Of a stretch of DNA of 64,000 nt, positions 34,084 through 43,570 are shown one piece after another; the first letter of the stretch is position 1, and every line of letters begins with the position of its first letter. The position numbers were made by a program, and so were the translations under genes. The notes under the pieces are model-generated. The model was given only the letters and a program-made list of their open reading frames with translations, had not been told where the DNA came from and ran no database searches. The DNA lies in contig NZ_JADPJL010000008.1 in assembly GCF_023073415.1 (NCBI RefSeq), positions 372,001 through 436,000 on the forward strand. Reading direction: 5' to 3'. This stretch comes from Bradyrhizobium sp. 190 (GTDB lineage Bacteria; Pseudomonadota; Alphaproteobacteria; Rhizobiales; Xanthobacteraceae).

Positions 34084-35877
34084 TCAGATTGTCACGCGGC
34101 TGCCGTCGAAGCGCGTGAAGGAGAAGCCGTCGAAGGGTTCGCGGAGGGTCGTGCGCTCGTCCCGCAGCATGCCGATAGCCACTTCCTCGCCTAGTGCCAT
34201 TGAGGCGGAAGCGTCGGAACGCCAGTGGATGCCCGCCCAATTCCGTCCGAAACCAAAATTCACCGCGAGCTTGTTCAACTCTCCACCAACGGTGAGCGGC
34301 GGGCCGTTGTAGGGCACGAGCTTCGTCGGGTCAGCCGGATCGGGCTGTACCGGGTTGGCGATCACGCGGCTCTCGTCGAAAAACGCCTTCAATAGGGTAG
34401 CCGCGACGGCACCAACGCTTGTGGCACCGCCGGGATAGGTTGAGTGGAAGGGCGCAGCGTCCGGATAGGTTTGGGACAAAAGATAGGTGCCGTATTTGGC
34501 TTTACTGCGATCGAGGGCTTCCGATTTCAGGAAGTTATCATGCAACGGGTAGTCGCTCACGCCGTTGGCGAAGCGATGGTGCGCCAGACCGCCGTAGGCC
34601 TCCGGTCGCACAGCCCGATGCACGAAATACTTCTGCCAGTAGGACGCGCGGACGGAGTTACTGATCCCCGTGGCGAGCAGTGCCTGCACATAGGGGAACC
34701 CGAAGGTGGCAGCCCCAGGGCCTTGGGTTTTCGATTTCCGATACGGGTTCGATGGGTAGGACGCGGGCTCTGTCGGTGGATAGATCCCGGAGTAGCGTTG
34801 ATCCGTCCCACCGCCGGGGGTTGCAAGGAGCAGTGTTGCCGCCCACGCAAATGCAGGAGGCGTGCGGACATACTCCGCGAGATCTCTCCCTGTCGTTATG
34901 TATCGCGGTGTCGCGTCGAACTGCAGCCTGCGTTTCGCTGCAACGCCGTTCTGGATCGCCAGCCACTCCTCGTAGTCGGTCAGGAATTCGCTGGTGGGCA
35001 GCACGGTGCGAATTTGAGCACTGATCCACTGTGAGGCATAAGGGACGTCCCGGAGCAGGAATTGCGAGATCAGCGGTCCGTCCAAAATGCCTGGGGGCGT
35101 GACGGAGCGGCCCTTCGGGTCAGTCGGGTCGAAATAGAGCGCATTGGCACGGAACAGCGTACCGGGCGTGACCCGCCCACCAGACTTCGGCCCCCGGAAA
35201 TCGGCAAGCTTGTTGAGTTCCTCGGTTGCTGCAAGTACGTCGCGATTGGAGGTGTCGTCGCGCAACTCGGTAAGCGGAACATCACGAAGCAGGGATTGCC
35301 AATATACCTCGACCGCCTCGCCGCCGCGCTCTGCACTTGCAAGGGCCGGTGCCGGCGGTATCCCAATCTGAGTGGGGTTTATGCCGCTCAGACTGACGGC
35401 CTGTGTGCCTACAGGATTGACCAGTTTGCGCGTGCCGCCGAGCGGGATTTTCTCGAAATCAGCGGGATCGCCCGACTGGCAAGCGGTATAGAGCGCCTGC
35501 CATGCCGCTTGTTCCACTTCGCCGCGTTTGTCGTGCGGCAGGCCCCGTGAATCGGAACCGATCTTGTTAATGTAGCGCGCCTCATCGCCATTCGTCGGGT
35601 GGGACGCGATGGGAATTTTCTCGTTGTTGCTCGCGCAGACCTCTCGGACTTCGAAAGCGCGGCGCTTGAACGCCGCATCGAGCGGTCGCGAGTCCGCGCT
35701 CACAGGCTGCGCCGCGGCTGGGGCTATTCCGGGCATGCTCGGCGGAGACGCAAGCACGGCGGCGCCAACCGCAATGCCGGCCCCGCCGAGCAGCGAGCGG
35801 CGAGTGACCACGGCGGTCGTCGGCAGGGCCGGCGATGCCAGGTCGGATTCAGTCGAAATGGTGGGGTGATCAGCCAT
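34084..35877 (-). CDS. Tat-exported vanadium haloperoxidase-like protein
   Basis: 597 residues. A twin-arginine signal (TRRSLLGGAGIAVG, about 26-39) indicates folded export. The C-terminal half has the vanadium-haloperoxidase/PAP2 helical fold: YWQKYFVHRAVRPEAYGG, then YPGGATSVGAVAA and GRNWAGIHWRSDA. The Lys, the Arg of RPE and the R...H pair that bind vanadate in characterised enzymes are visible. The PSGH motif, however, reads PGGA, losing the Ser and the catalytic His. The enzyme may act differently or not at all. A FixK-like box lies upstream at 35991. Confidence 0.85.
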   Translation of the reverse strand: MADHPTISTESDLASPALPTTAVVTRRSLLGGAGIAVGAAVLASPPSMPGIAPAAAQPVSADSRPLDAAFKRRAFEVREVCASNNEKIPIASHPTNGDEARYINKIGSDSRGLPHDKRGEVEQAAWQALYTACQSGDPADFEKIPLGGTRKLVNPVGTQAVSLSGINPTQIGIPPAPALASAERGGEAVEVYWQSLLRDVPLTELRDDTSNRDVLAATEELNKLADFRGPKSGGRVTPGTLFRANALYFDPTDPKGRSVTPPGILDGPLISQFLLRDVPYASQWISAQIRTVLPTSEFLTDYEEWLAIQNGVAAKRRLQFDATPRYITTGRDLAEYVRTPPAFAWAATLLLATPGGGTDQRYSGIYPPTEPASYPSNPYRKSKTQGPGAATFGFPYVQALLATGISNSVRASYWQKYFVHRAVRPEAYGGLAHHRFANGVSDYPLHDNFLKSEALDRSKAKYGTYLLSQTYPDAAPFHSTYPGGATSVGAVAATLLKAFFDESRVIANPVQPDPADPTKLVPYNGPPLTVGGELNKLAVNFGFGRNWAGIHWRSDASASMALGEEVAIGMLRDERTTLREPFDGFSFTRFDGSRVTI

Positions 35878-35990
35878 GGAGATCTCCTCCCTCGCAGGCG
35901 AAATCTGGACAGGATTGCGCCGGAGCCGACCACACTCTTGCGTCCGCTCCTGGACGCGAAATCATTCCATCGGGAGGAAACGTGAGGAGA

Positions 35991-36004
35991 TTGACACAGA
36001 TCAA
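35991..36004. promoter_or_regulatory. FNR/FixK-type box
   Basis: TTGACACAGATCAA has the two half-sites TTGA-N6-TCAA of the anaerobic regulators FixK/FNR. It lies about 114 bp before the haloperoxidase-like gene. Confidence 0.5.
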
Positions 36005-36090
36005 TACGTGAGTGGTGCAGACCGATCAGTTAGATGCGCATCCAGGTGCACCGGCCCCCGGATTACGCTTCGCTTCACCCGGGCTACTAG

Positions 36091-37035
36091 TTACGCGCCC
36101 TTCAAATAGTAATTGGCCCGCTTGCCGAGTGCGATCCGCCGCAGCACGCGGCGCATCGCCATTGAGGCGCGCAGCGGTTTGATCGCCGTCGTTACCATGC
36201 GATAGAACGCGAGCTTCAGCGCATCGAGCACCGGTTGCTTGCCGGGAGGCTGCTGCGGCAAGCCGATGCCGCGCAGCATCGAATTGAAGAAGTGCAGATC
36301 GTTCAGCCGCCGCACTTCGCGCGTCTTCCAGGTGATCGCCATCGAGATCGAGAACGAGCCTGATGTGCGCACCCAGTGCGGCCACTGGTACGGCACGTAG
36401 CAGCCGTCGCCTGCGAACAGATGGAATTCCGTAGCCCGCGGCGCAAAGCTCTCGTCGTATTTCAGGTTGCGATGCTTGGTCATCGAGCGCTCGATCTCGT
36501 CGTCGGAGACGATCGAACGGTCGGTGTTATCGAAGATCGTGAAGAATTTTTCGCCGTGGATATGGACGAAGAAATTGTCTTCGCTGTCGAGATGGAACGG
36601 CGTGGTCGAGTTTGGCGAGGACACGAACAGAAAACCTTCGACCTGCTCGAAGCCGGCATCGAGCAGGCTGTTGAAGCCACGGGCGCGGGCGACCGACAGC
36701 AACGTGTCCTCCAGCAACGCCCGATATTCCGGCGAGTTCTCCACGCGCTTGAGCACCATCCAGGCGCCTGCGGTTTCGATGCTCTTCACGACTTCGACCG
36801 GATCGAGGTCGACGGAAGGAATCGCGTCCGGATCCTGGCTGATCGCGACCTTGCCGGAATTATATTCGATCAGGTCGCGCGGCAATTCAGAGGCCAACTG
36901 CGCGATACGTGGCAGCGTCAGCAGCGGATGGCCGGCGAGCTTGTGATGGATCGCAAACGGCTTGAGCGGAAAGTCGCGGCGAAGCGCGTCATGATCGGCC
37001 GTAATCACGGGCGCGATGGCGGTAAGCGTATTCAT
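36091..37035 (-). CDS. cupin-like / JmjC-type Fe(II) dioxygenase
   Basis: 314 residues. The facial-triad motif HxD is in TPFHLDSEDNFFVHIHGEKFFTIF (about 165) and the distal His lies in YVPYQWPHWVRTSG, which together make a 2-oxoglutarate/Fe(II) oxygenase site of the cupin-8/JmjC type. Helical caps on both sides. The ATG at 37035 overlaps the GNAT gene stop (TAATG), so the pair is coupled. Substrate unknown; hydroxylation of a protein or small molecule are options. Confidence 0.8.
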   Translation of the reverse strand: MNTLTAIAPVITADHDALRRDFPLKPFAIHHKLAGHPLLTLPRIAQLASELPRDLIEYNSGKVAISQDPDAIPSVDLDPVEVVKSIETAGAWMVLKRVENSPEYRALLEDTLLSVARARGFNSLLDAGFEQVEGFLFVSSPNSTTPFHLDSEDNFFVHIHGEKFFTIFDNTDRSIVSDDEIERSMTKHRNLKYDESFAPRATEFHLFAGDGCYVPYQWPHWVRTSGSFSISMAITWKTREVRRLNDLHFFNSMLRGIGLPQQPPGKQPVLDALKLAFYRMVTTAIKPLRASMAMRRVLRRIALGKRANYYLKGA

Positions 37036-38303
37036 TAGGATTTCTCCTGCCGTGATCTGAGAAAATGAACGATGCGGCGTACTGGCTCGCGGATCGCGCC
37101 GCGCAAGCCGAGCGCGGCGCGGATCAGCGACACGACCGGATCGCGCCGTCGCAGCGGGATCAGGACGTCGCCGATCGCAAGGCGTTCGCGCCAGATCGGG
37201 TTGATCATGGGATGGTCGGGCGCGGCGGTGGAATCCACCATTGAAATGGCCGGATCGGCGCAGAGGTGCCGGGTCAGCTCCAGCGTCAGCTGTACGCCCG
37301 GCGAATATTTTGCAAAGCGCTCGTCGACGCCGAGCTTGAAGTAGAAGGCGCGGTCCTGATGGCGCAGCACGATTGCCGCGGCCACCGGCGTTTCGCCGGC
37401 CCGCAGGGTCACGATCTCGCACTGGCCGGTCTCGGCCAGCGCTGATGTGGCACGGCGGACGAAGGCCGCATCGCCGTCGTCCTGGCTGAGCGCGGTGCCA
37501 CGCTGGCCTTTCCAGCCGCTCGCCTCCAGCATCAGGAATGTTTCCATCGCGGCAGCGACGTCAGCAGGCGTGCGCGCCACGTCAAAATTGACGGCACCCT
37601 GTTCGGCGAGGCGATTGCGCTGACGGCGCAGTTCTTTCTGTTTCTTCGCGCCCAGCGCCTCGCGCAGCACTTCGTCGGCGTCACCGGTGGCATCCAGGCA
37701 AGCACGGACATGCGATTGCAGTACCACGGGCTGCATGCGGCTGCGATGCAGCACGTCGGTAAAGGCCTTCATGGCAGCGCCATCGAGCGAGGTGGCGCGG
37801 ATGATCAGCGCATGCGCGCCGGCCCGCCGGGCCTGCTGCAGAATGCCCGTGACGGCTTCCTCCGCCATGTCGCGGTCAAGCAGCGGCGTGCAAAGCGTGC
37901 CGTAGGGATCGGCGCTGACCAGAGCGGGCAGGGGGATTCTGTAGGCGCTCCACATCGAGACCACAGGCACCAGGCCGATCAAGCTGGAAGCATCGCGCCT
38001 CGCGCCAAGCGCGGCGGCGTTGCCGCGTCCCTGCGCCGAAGCGTTTACCGCCAGCTCCCATTCGGGCAGGTAATAGCCGTTCGGCTCGGCGGCGCGCTCA
38101 GACAGCGCGCGCCATTGCGCCCCGGAAACGCCGGCGAGCGGCGTCAGCGCCCCGCTGGAGCCTGGCGCATGTGCGTTCGCATCCTTGCTCGATGCACGAC
38201 GAACCGTCGATGTGTCAGCAATATCAGCCACTTCCCCGAATCCCCATTCGCGATTTATGCGGCTGGCGACACCAAGAGGGTGTCGCCTAGCCGTCGCGTT
38301 CAC
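37035..38303 (-). CDS. GNAT/FemAB-like acyltransferase
   Basis: 422 residues. Two GNAT-like folds in tandem (BcsL/CelD type): an N-terminal half around 60-200 and a C-terminal half around 230-390 containing FLMLEASGWKGQRGTALSQ, PVAAAIVLRHQDRAFYFKLGVDERFAKYSPGVQLTLELTRHL. This layout is found in envelope polysaccharide and peptidoglycan-tailoring acyltransferases. Coupled to the cupin-like oxygenase downstream, so both may modify the same product. Confidence 0.8.
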   Translation of the reverse strand: MNATARRHPLGVASRINREWGFGEVADIADTSTVRRASSKDANAHAPGSSGALTPLAGVSGAQWRALSERAAEPNGYYLPEWELAVNASAQGRGNAAALGARRDASSLIGLVPVVSMWSAYRIPLPALVSADPYGTLCTPLLDRDMAEEAVTGILQQARRAGAHALIIRATSLDGAAMKAFTDVLHRSRMQPVVLQSHVRACLDATGDADEVLREALGAKKQKELRRQRNRLAEQGAVNFDVARTPADVAAAMETFLMLEASGWKGQRGTALSQDDGDAAFVRRATSALAETGQCEIVTLRAGETPVAAAIVLRHQDRAFYFKLGVDERFAKYSPGVQLTLELTRHLCADPAISMVDSTAAPDHPMINPIWRERLAIGDVLIPLRRRDPVVSLIRAALGLRGAIREPVRRIVHFLRSRQEKS

Positions 38304-38426
38304 GGAGCGACGCTATCGGACAGAGGTGGAAAATCGCGTTGCAGCGAAGCTCGGATTTAAGCGGTCGCGTTAACGGATCGTTCAGCCTGATCCGGCCGCT
38401 CGGCCGGGGCGCAAACCCGTTCGTAG

Positions 38427-38834
38427 CTAGACCGGCTCGTAGCTCTCGGTATTGCAGGTATCTTCGCCTTCGACCTTTTGGCGATCTGCGATCACGCCGC
38501 CCGAAATCTCGACGCGATAGGTCTGCGTACCCAGCGGTTTGCCGGTCACCGAAATCACTTCGGCCTTGACGCAGGCGGTCCAGCCCGGGCCGCGGAGGTT
38601 GGGGCGCGGCTCGGAAACGCGAACATGGGTCGGTTGCGAGGCCGCCGTGAACACCGCGTCCAGTTTCTCCTTCAGCATGCGCTTGACGTCGGGTGCCGGC
38701 TCGAGCGGGGGCGGCTCGGGCGCCTTGGCGCGCATGAACTCGGGCACCGGCGAGCGGACGTCGGCAAAGCCGCAACCCGCAAGCGTCAGCGCTGCGCCCG
38801 CAACCAGCGCTATATGATTCACGATCCGTCGCAT
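38427..38834 (-). CDS. predicted lipoprotein
   Basis: 135 residues with a lipoprotein signal (LVAGAALTLAGC, Cys21). The mature protein has a Pro-rich linker (KAPEPPPLEPAPD) followed by a domain ending VIADRQKVEGEDTCNTESYEPV with two Cys that may pair (TACVKAE and DTCNTE). Similar small lipoproteins are widespread in Rhizobiales without function. Confidence 0.68.
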   Translation of the reverse strand: MRRIVNHIALVAGAALTLAGCGFADVRSPVPEFMRAKAPEPPPLEPAPDVKRMLKEKLDAVFTAASQPTHVRVSEPRPNLRGPGWTACVKAEVISVTGKPLGTQTYRVEISGGVIADRQKVEGEDTCNTESYEPV

Positions 38835-39050
38835 CGGAGGATGTTCTACCCCGGAGACGTCGTTTCGGACAGTGCTGGGCAGAATAACGATTGCGCGACT
38901 GTGATTCACATCACTGCGCGGGACCTGGGGCCTGCGACAAGATCGCCGTTGAATCGAGCCCTTGTCACGCCCCAAACGGCGCCGCCGGCTTGAACCCTTT
39001 GGCTCCGGGCCATGACCAACCCGTAGCCTGCATTGCCGGGAGGTGGCATC

Positions 39051-40514
39051 ATGTTCCGAGATACGCTGCTCAAGCTGATGATTCCCGCTGCGGTTCTTCT
39101 GGGAACACAATCGGCCTCTGCCGAAAGTCGCCTCGCGCTGGTGATCGGCCAGTCCGCCTATCGCTCGGTGCCGGCGCTGCCCAATCCGGCCAATGACGCC
39201 AGGGCTGTCACGCAATTGCTGACCGATTCCGGCTTCGAGGTCTCGACCGCGTCCGATCTTTCGCAAGGCCAGATGCGGGAGGCGGTCAGCGACTTCGCCG
39301 GCAAGGTCGCGGCCAAGGGCGCCGACACCGTAGCGCTGGTGTTTTACGCCGGTCACGGGCTGCAGATCGACGGCGAGAATTTTCTGGTTCCGGTCGACAT
39401 CGATCCGAAGCGGGAAGCCGACATTCCGATCCAGGCGGTGCGCCTCAACGACATCCTGAACACCCTGACGTCGGTGCCGAGCAAGATGCGCATCCTGATG
39501 CTCGACGCCTGCCGCAACAATCCGTTCCCGGACCTCAAGACCGCCGGCGGCGGACTTGCCCTTATCGATGCCAAGGTCGGCGCGCCCGGCACCTTCCTGT
39601 CGTTCTCGACGTCGCCCGGCGCGGTTGCCGAAGATGGCTCCGGCTCCAACAGCCCGTATACGACCGCGCTGCTGACGGCCGGCAAGGAGCAGATTCCGAT
39701 CGAGGAGACCTTCAAGCGGGTGCGGCTTGCGGTGAACAAGGTCACCGAAGGGCGGCAGACCCCGTGGGACAGCTCCTCGCTGACCGAGGATTTCCGCTTT
39801 TCGGGCGCGTCGCTCGCCGGGCCGAAGCCTGCGGCAGCTCCGAAGAAGACGGTCGCCGAGTGGACCCGCGACCTGAAAGGCAAGCCGGTCGAGGCGGCGA
39901 ACGAGCTGATCGTGGCCGACGGCACCGACGAAGCGTATGAGGCCTTTGCCGGCCTCTTCCCGCAGACGGCGCTCGGGCGATTGGCGCGCGACTGGCTGGT
40001 TCGGCACCGGCGCATGGTGGCGTGGAACGAGGCCGTGCTCATCAACACCGCGTCCGGATATCGCTCGTTCCTGGCGAAATTCCCCGACAGCGATCTCAGT
40101 GCGACCGCGCGCAAGCTGGAACAGCGGCTGCGCAACCGTCCCGAGTTCACGCCGGCGGTTGCCGCCGCCAACGCCGCCCTGCCGCAAAACGTCTCGCTGG
40201 CCGCACCGATGTGTCCCTGCAACGTGCAGCCGCCGCAGCAGCCGCAGCCACTGAAGGTCAATGCGCCGGTCAGGCGCGTCGAGCCGGATCCGCCGAAAAA
40301 GCGGGTCGATCGCAAGCCGCCGCGTCGCGAGCCGGATGACGACGTCGTGGTCGTTCGCCGTCCGCCCCCGCGCGTGGTGTACGATCCGCCGCCGCGCGAA
40401 GTGTACGAGCCATCGAGACCGCCGGTCAGCATCGGCATCGGCATTGGCCTCGGCGGGTTTGGCGGCGGCCGCGGCGGCAACTATGGCGATCATGGCGGCC
40501 GGGGTAGATACTGA
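39051..40514 (+). CDS. secreted caspase-like (peptidase C14) protein
   Basis: 487 residues. A Sec signal peptide (about 1-25, cleaving after SASA) is followed by a caspase-fold domain to about 245: RLALVIGQSAYRSVPALPNPANDARAV, catalytic His in FYAGHGLQIDGEN and catalytic Cys in LDACRNNPF. Then a helical region, and a low-complexity Pro/Arg then Gly-rich tail (about 380-487). The start at 39051 (MFRDTLLK) fits the signal peptide. Likely a periplasmic orthocaspase, cleaving after basic residues by family. Next to a PQQ dehydrogenase. Confidence 0.88.
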   Translation: MFRDTLLKLMIPAAVLLGTQSASAESRLALVIGQSAYRSVPALPNPANDARAVTQLLTDSGFEVSTASDLSQGQMREAVSDFAGKVAAKGADTVALVFYAGHGLQIDGENFLVPVDIDPKREADIPIQAVRLNDILNTLTSVPSKMRILMLDACRNNPFPDLKTAGGGLALIDAKVGAPGTFLSFSTSPGAVAEDGSGSNSPYTTALLTAGKEQIPIEETFKRVRLAVNKVTEGRQTPWDSSSLTEDFRFSGASLAGPKPAAAPKKTVAEWTRDLKGKPVEAANELIVADGTDEAYEAFAGLFPQTALGRLARDWLVRHRRMVAWNEAVLINTASGYRSFLAKFPDSDLSATARKLEQRLRNRPEFTPAVAAANAALPQNVSLAAPMCPCNVQPPQQPQPLKVNAPVRRVEPDPPKKRVDRKPPRREPDDDVVVVRRPPPRVVYDPPPREVYEPSRPPVSIGIGIGLGGFGGGRGGNYGDHGGRGRY

Positions 40515-40569
40515 CGTGCCAATCGGGTAATCGATCCCGCAAGCGTTGCATTGCGCTTGCGGGGGCAGG

Positions 40570-42600
40570 ATGCGAAATCCGTTTCGTCTGTTCATTTTCA
40601 TCGTTGCCATCTTCTGCATCGGTATCGCGCATCCGGCTTCCGCCTGGGAGCATTGGGGCGGCGATCGCGGCGGATCGCGGTTTTCGCCGCTCAACCAGAT
40701 CACGCCTGATAATGTCGGCAATCTCGTCCGCGCCTGGGAGTTTCGCACCGGCGATCTCGACAGCCGTGCGCCCGAGGTGATGAAGCGGACCAAGTTTCAG
40801 GCTACGCCGCTGTTGGTCGAAGACAGCCTGATCTTCTGCTCGCCGTTCAACGAAGTCATCGCGCTCGATCCCGGCAGCGGCGCGCAGAAATGGCGGTACG
40901 ATCCAAAGATCTCGACCGCGCAGCGGCCGGCCAACCGCTACACTTGTCGTGGCGTGGCCTATTGGGTCGACGACAAGGCGTCCGGAACGGCCGCCTGCCG
41001 CGCGCGAATCTTCGTGGGTACCAACGACGCGCGGGTGATCGCGCTCGACGCCAGGTCCGGCATTCCCTGCGCCGATTTCGGCGCCAATGGCGAGATCAGG
41101 ATCGAGATCGGCACGCCGCTGGAATGGCCCGGCGAATTCCAGATCACGTCGGCCCCCGTCATTATCAGCGACACCGTCATCGTCGGTTCTGCGATCGCGG
41201 ACAACCGCCGCGTCGAGGCGCCGCTCGGCACGGTGCGCGCCTTTGATGCGCGAACCGGGCGTCCGCGCTGGAGTTTCGATCCGCTGGTGCATGATGGCGT
41301 CGTCGCCGGCCATGCCAATGTCTGGGCGCCGATGTCGGTGGACGAGGAGCGCGGCCTGGTGTTCTTGCCGACGTCCTCGCCGAGCCCGGACTTCTGGGGC
41401 GGCAAGCGGCCCGGCAACAACGACTACGCCAATTCGGTCGTGGCGCTGCGCGCCGGGACCGGCGAGCGGGTCTGGTCGTATCAAACCGTGCATCACGATG
41501 TCTGGGACTACGATTTGCCGGCGCAGCCGACGCTTGCGCGCATCGATACCGGCGCAGGCTTGCGCGACGTCGTGATGCAGCCGACCAAGCAGGGATTTGT
41601 GTTCGTGCTCGACCGCGATACCGGCAAGCCGGTGTGGCCGGTGGAGGAACGGGCCGTGCCGCAGGGCGGTGCCGAAGGCGAGCAGCTCTCGCCGACGCAG
41701 CCGTTTCCGACCCACGTGCCGGCGCTGCTGTCGCAACAGATTTCGGCCGATGACGTGTTCGGCCTGATTCCGTTCTGGGAAAGCCGGGCCTGCCGCGCGC
41801 AGGTCGCCTCGGCGCGCAACGAGGGTCTCTACACGCCGCCGTCGACGCAAGGCACCGTGGTGTTTCCGATGACCGGCGGCGGCGTGAACTGGGGCGGCGC
41901 CGCCTTCGATCCCGTCAACCAGATCCTTTACGCCAACACCTCGCGCGCGATCCACATCGTCAAGCTTCTTCCGCGTGCCGCCGTGGCCGACGGGTTCAAC
42001 CCGCCGCCCGGTCACGATTTCGGACGGCAGCAGGGTACGCCCTTCGCGATGACGCGCGCGGTCGCAGTGTCGCCCTTGGGCTTGTTGTGCAACAAGCCAC
42101 CGTGGGGCGAGATGGTCGCGGTCGATCTGCAGGCCGGCAAGATTCTCTGGCGCTCGCGGGTCGGCACCACGGAGGACCGCGCGCCGCTCGGCATCGCCTT
42201 GCCCTTCGGCACGCCGCTCGTCAGCGGCGTCGCGATCACCGCCGGCGGTCTCGTCTTCACCGGCGCGATGGATGCTTATCTGCGCGCCTTCGACGCGCGA
42301 TCGGGGAGGGAGCTGTGGCAGGGCCGGCTGCCGGTGCCGGGGGTTGCCAATCCCATGACGTATCTGTGGAAAGGCGAGCAATATGTCGCGATCGGCGCCG
42401 GCGGTCATTCCGAGTCGGGCACGACCATTGGCGACAGCGTGGTGGCGTTCCGCCTGGCGCGGCCGGGCGAAGCGCCCTCGCTCTGGTCGCGCACCATCGA
42501 CCGGCCCGGCGGACGATTCATGAGCGGGGCGATTGCGGCTGGGGTCGTGGTGCTGCTGCTGGCGTGGCGCTGGCGGCAGAGCAGGGTGCGGAGGGCGTAG
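40570..42600 (+). CDS. PQQ-dependent dehydrogenase
   Basis: 676 residues of eight-blade propeller type. Signal sequence about 1-26 (AHPASA). Family landmarks: HWGGDRGGSRFSPLNQITPDNVGNL, TPLLVEDSLIFCSPFNEVIALDPGSGAQKW, W-motifs such as WSYQTVHHDVWDYDLPAQPTL. A C-terminal hydrophobic helix (about 650-670) may anchor it. It lacks the N-terminal multi-helix anchor of glucose dehydrogenase and so resembles quinate/shikimate or membrane polyol dehydrogenases. Substrate cannot be told. Confidence 0.87.
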   Translation: MRNPFRLFIFIVAIFCIGIAHPASAWEHWGGDRGGSRFSPLNQITPDNVGNLVRAWEFRTGDLDSRAPEVMKRTKFQATPLLVEDSLIFCSPFNEVIALDPGSGAQKWRYDPKISTAQRPANRYTCRGVAYWVDDKASGTAACRARIFVGTNDARVIALDARSGIPCADFGANGEIRIEIGTPLEWPGEFQITSAPVIISDTVIVGSAIADNRRVEAPLGTVRAFDARTGRPRWSFDPLVHDGVVAGHANVWAPMSVDEERGLVFLPTSSPSPDFWGGKRPGNNDYANSVVALRAGTGERVWSYQTVHHDVWDYDLPAQPTLARIDTGAGLRDVVMQPTKQGFVFVLDRDTGKPVWPVEERAVPQGGAEGEQLSPTQPFPTHVPALLSQQISADDVFGLIPFWESRACRAQVASARNEGLYTPPSTQGTVVFPMTGGGVNWGGAAFDPVNQILYANTSRAIHIVKLLPRAAVADGFNPPPGHDFGRQQGTPFAMTRAVAVSPLGLLCNKPPWGEMVAVDLQAGKILWRSRVGTTEDRAPLGIALPFGTPLVSGVAITAGGLVFTGAMDAYLRAFDARSGRELWQGRLPVPGVANPMTYLWKGEQYVAIGAGGHSESGTTIGDSVVAFRLARPGEAPSLWSRTIDRPGGRFMSGAIAAGVVVLLLAWRWRQSRVRRA

Positions 42601-42621
42601 GTTACCGCAACAACCGCTCCA

Positions 42622-42768
42622 TCGTCGTCCCTGCCTAGTGCGCAATTGCGCACGGGGCGCAGGGACCCATACTCCGCGGCAGTCGTTGTTGGAAAAGACA
42701 AGGTAACTACGACCTTACAAAACAACTTCGGCCGGTGGCTATGGGTCCCTGCGTTCGCAGGGACGACG
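42622..42768. repeat. inverted repeat with GTCCCTGC arms
   Basis: CGTCGTCCCTGCC ... GCAGGGACCCATA on the left and TATGGGTCCCTGCGTTCGCAGGGACGACG on the right form an imperfect pair about 147 bp overall. Confidence 0.7.
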
Positions 42769-42840
42769 GAAGATTTTCAGGTTTGATATCGACGAGCCGA
42801 CATACATCCGCGTTCTCGCGGCGCATCTCGCCCGAGGTTT

Positions 42841-43040
42841 GCATCTTCGTTTGCCCTCCTCGAAAATCAGAGGGCGCAGGGAAGACCGGGTGCGCGCTGC
42901 ACCCGCGGTCTCGTGTGCAACGTGCACAGAAGAACACGCACACGAGCATACAGGTTCAGCGGGAGCATCCCGGCCTTCCCTGCGCAATGGCTTTACGGCT
43001 TACTTCGTGCTCTTCCCGGTGAACGGCTTTCTTGCCACCG
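42841..43040. repeat. nested stem structure of unknown function
   Basis: Outer arms GCGCAGGGAAGACCGGG (42874-42890) and CCCGGCCTTCCCTGCGC (42969-42985) enclose inner arms CGTGTGC (42912-42918) and GCACACG (42938-42944); a third short hairpin (CCCTC/GAGGG) precedes them. I recall related sequences in other Bradyrhizobium intergenic regions, but cannot check copy number here. Confidence 0.65.
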
Positions 43041-43361
43041 TCGCTGCGCTTGCACGCAACTTAACGCCAGCACCGCGGCATCAGAACCACACGACTTCGC
43101 CGTACGCATCAGGCGCGTACGTCTATCGCGCCATCAGCGTCCATCGCATCTCACCGCACGTTCGTGACGATGGCCAACGCCCCTCATCTGCCGTGAGACG
43201 GGCGGAGTTATGCAGATGATTTGCGTGACAAGTTAAGCGGAATATTTTTGCAAATGGGGCTGGACAGGTTTTGACTGATTTGCCCGTCGTGTTGATTTGT
43301 CGCAGTTGGTGCATGAGATCGCGCTTGTGCGCGAAGCAAATCAGCCCGCAGACCGTAGTCT

Positions 43362-43453
43362 GTAGGGTGGGCAAAGCACAGCGTGCCCACCATTTGGAAG
43401 CGCGCTCGATGATAGATGGTGGGCACGTCGCTACGCTCCTTTGCCCACCCTAC
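43362..43453. repeat. intergenic inverted repeat (family A, copy 2)
   Basis: GTAGGGTGGGCAAAG ... GTGCCCACCATTT pairs with GATGGTGGGCACG ... CTTTGCCCACCCTAC. A compact copy with a perfect outer pair. Confidence 0.88.
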
Positions 43454-43570
43454 GAACTGATCTCTACTAGTCAGGATTATTACAACTCCCGCGTCGGCTG
43501 GAACGTTTCTGCCGGTTCGCGGTTCTGTTACCGGAGACGGAATCCTAGCGAGGAGCGGGACAGTCCCGGC

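Noticed and set aside
38427..40793. Very long minus-strand open frame across the caspase-like gene
   Set aside because: It is antisense to a gene with clear domains, and beyond the lipoprotein frame it has low-complexity Arg/Gly composition typical of high-GC antisense frames.
40426..42645. 739-codon minus-strand open frame
   Set aside because: Antisense to the PQQ dehydrogenase; Arg/His-rich with no recognisable domain.
42739..43219. Several open frames in the repeat-rich gap
   Set aside because: They run through palindromes, lack ribosome-binding sites and contain no recognisable domain. Similar frames are commonly predicted in this kind of repeat.
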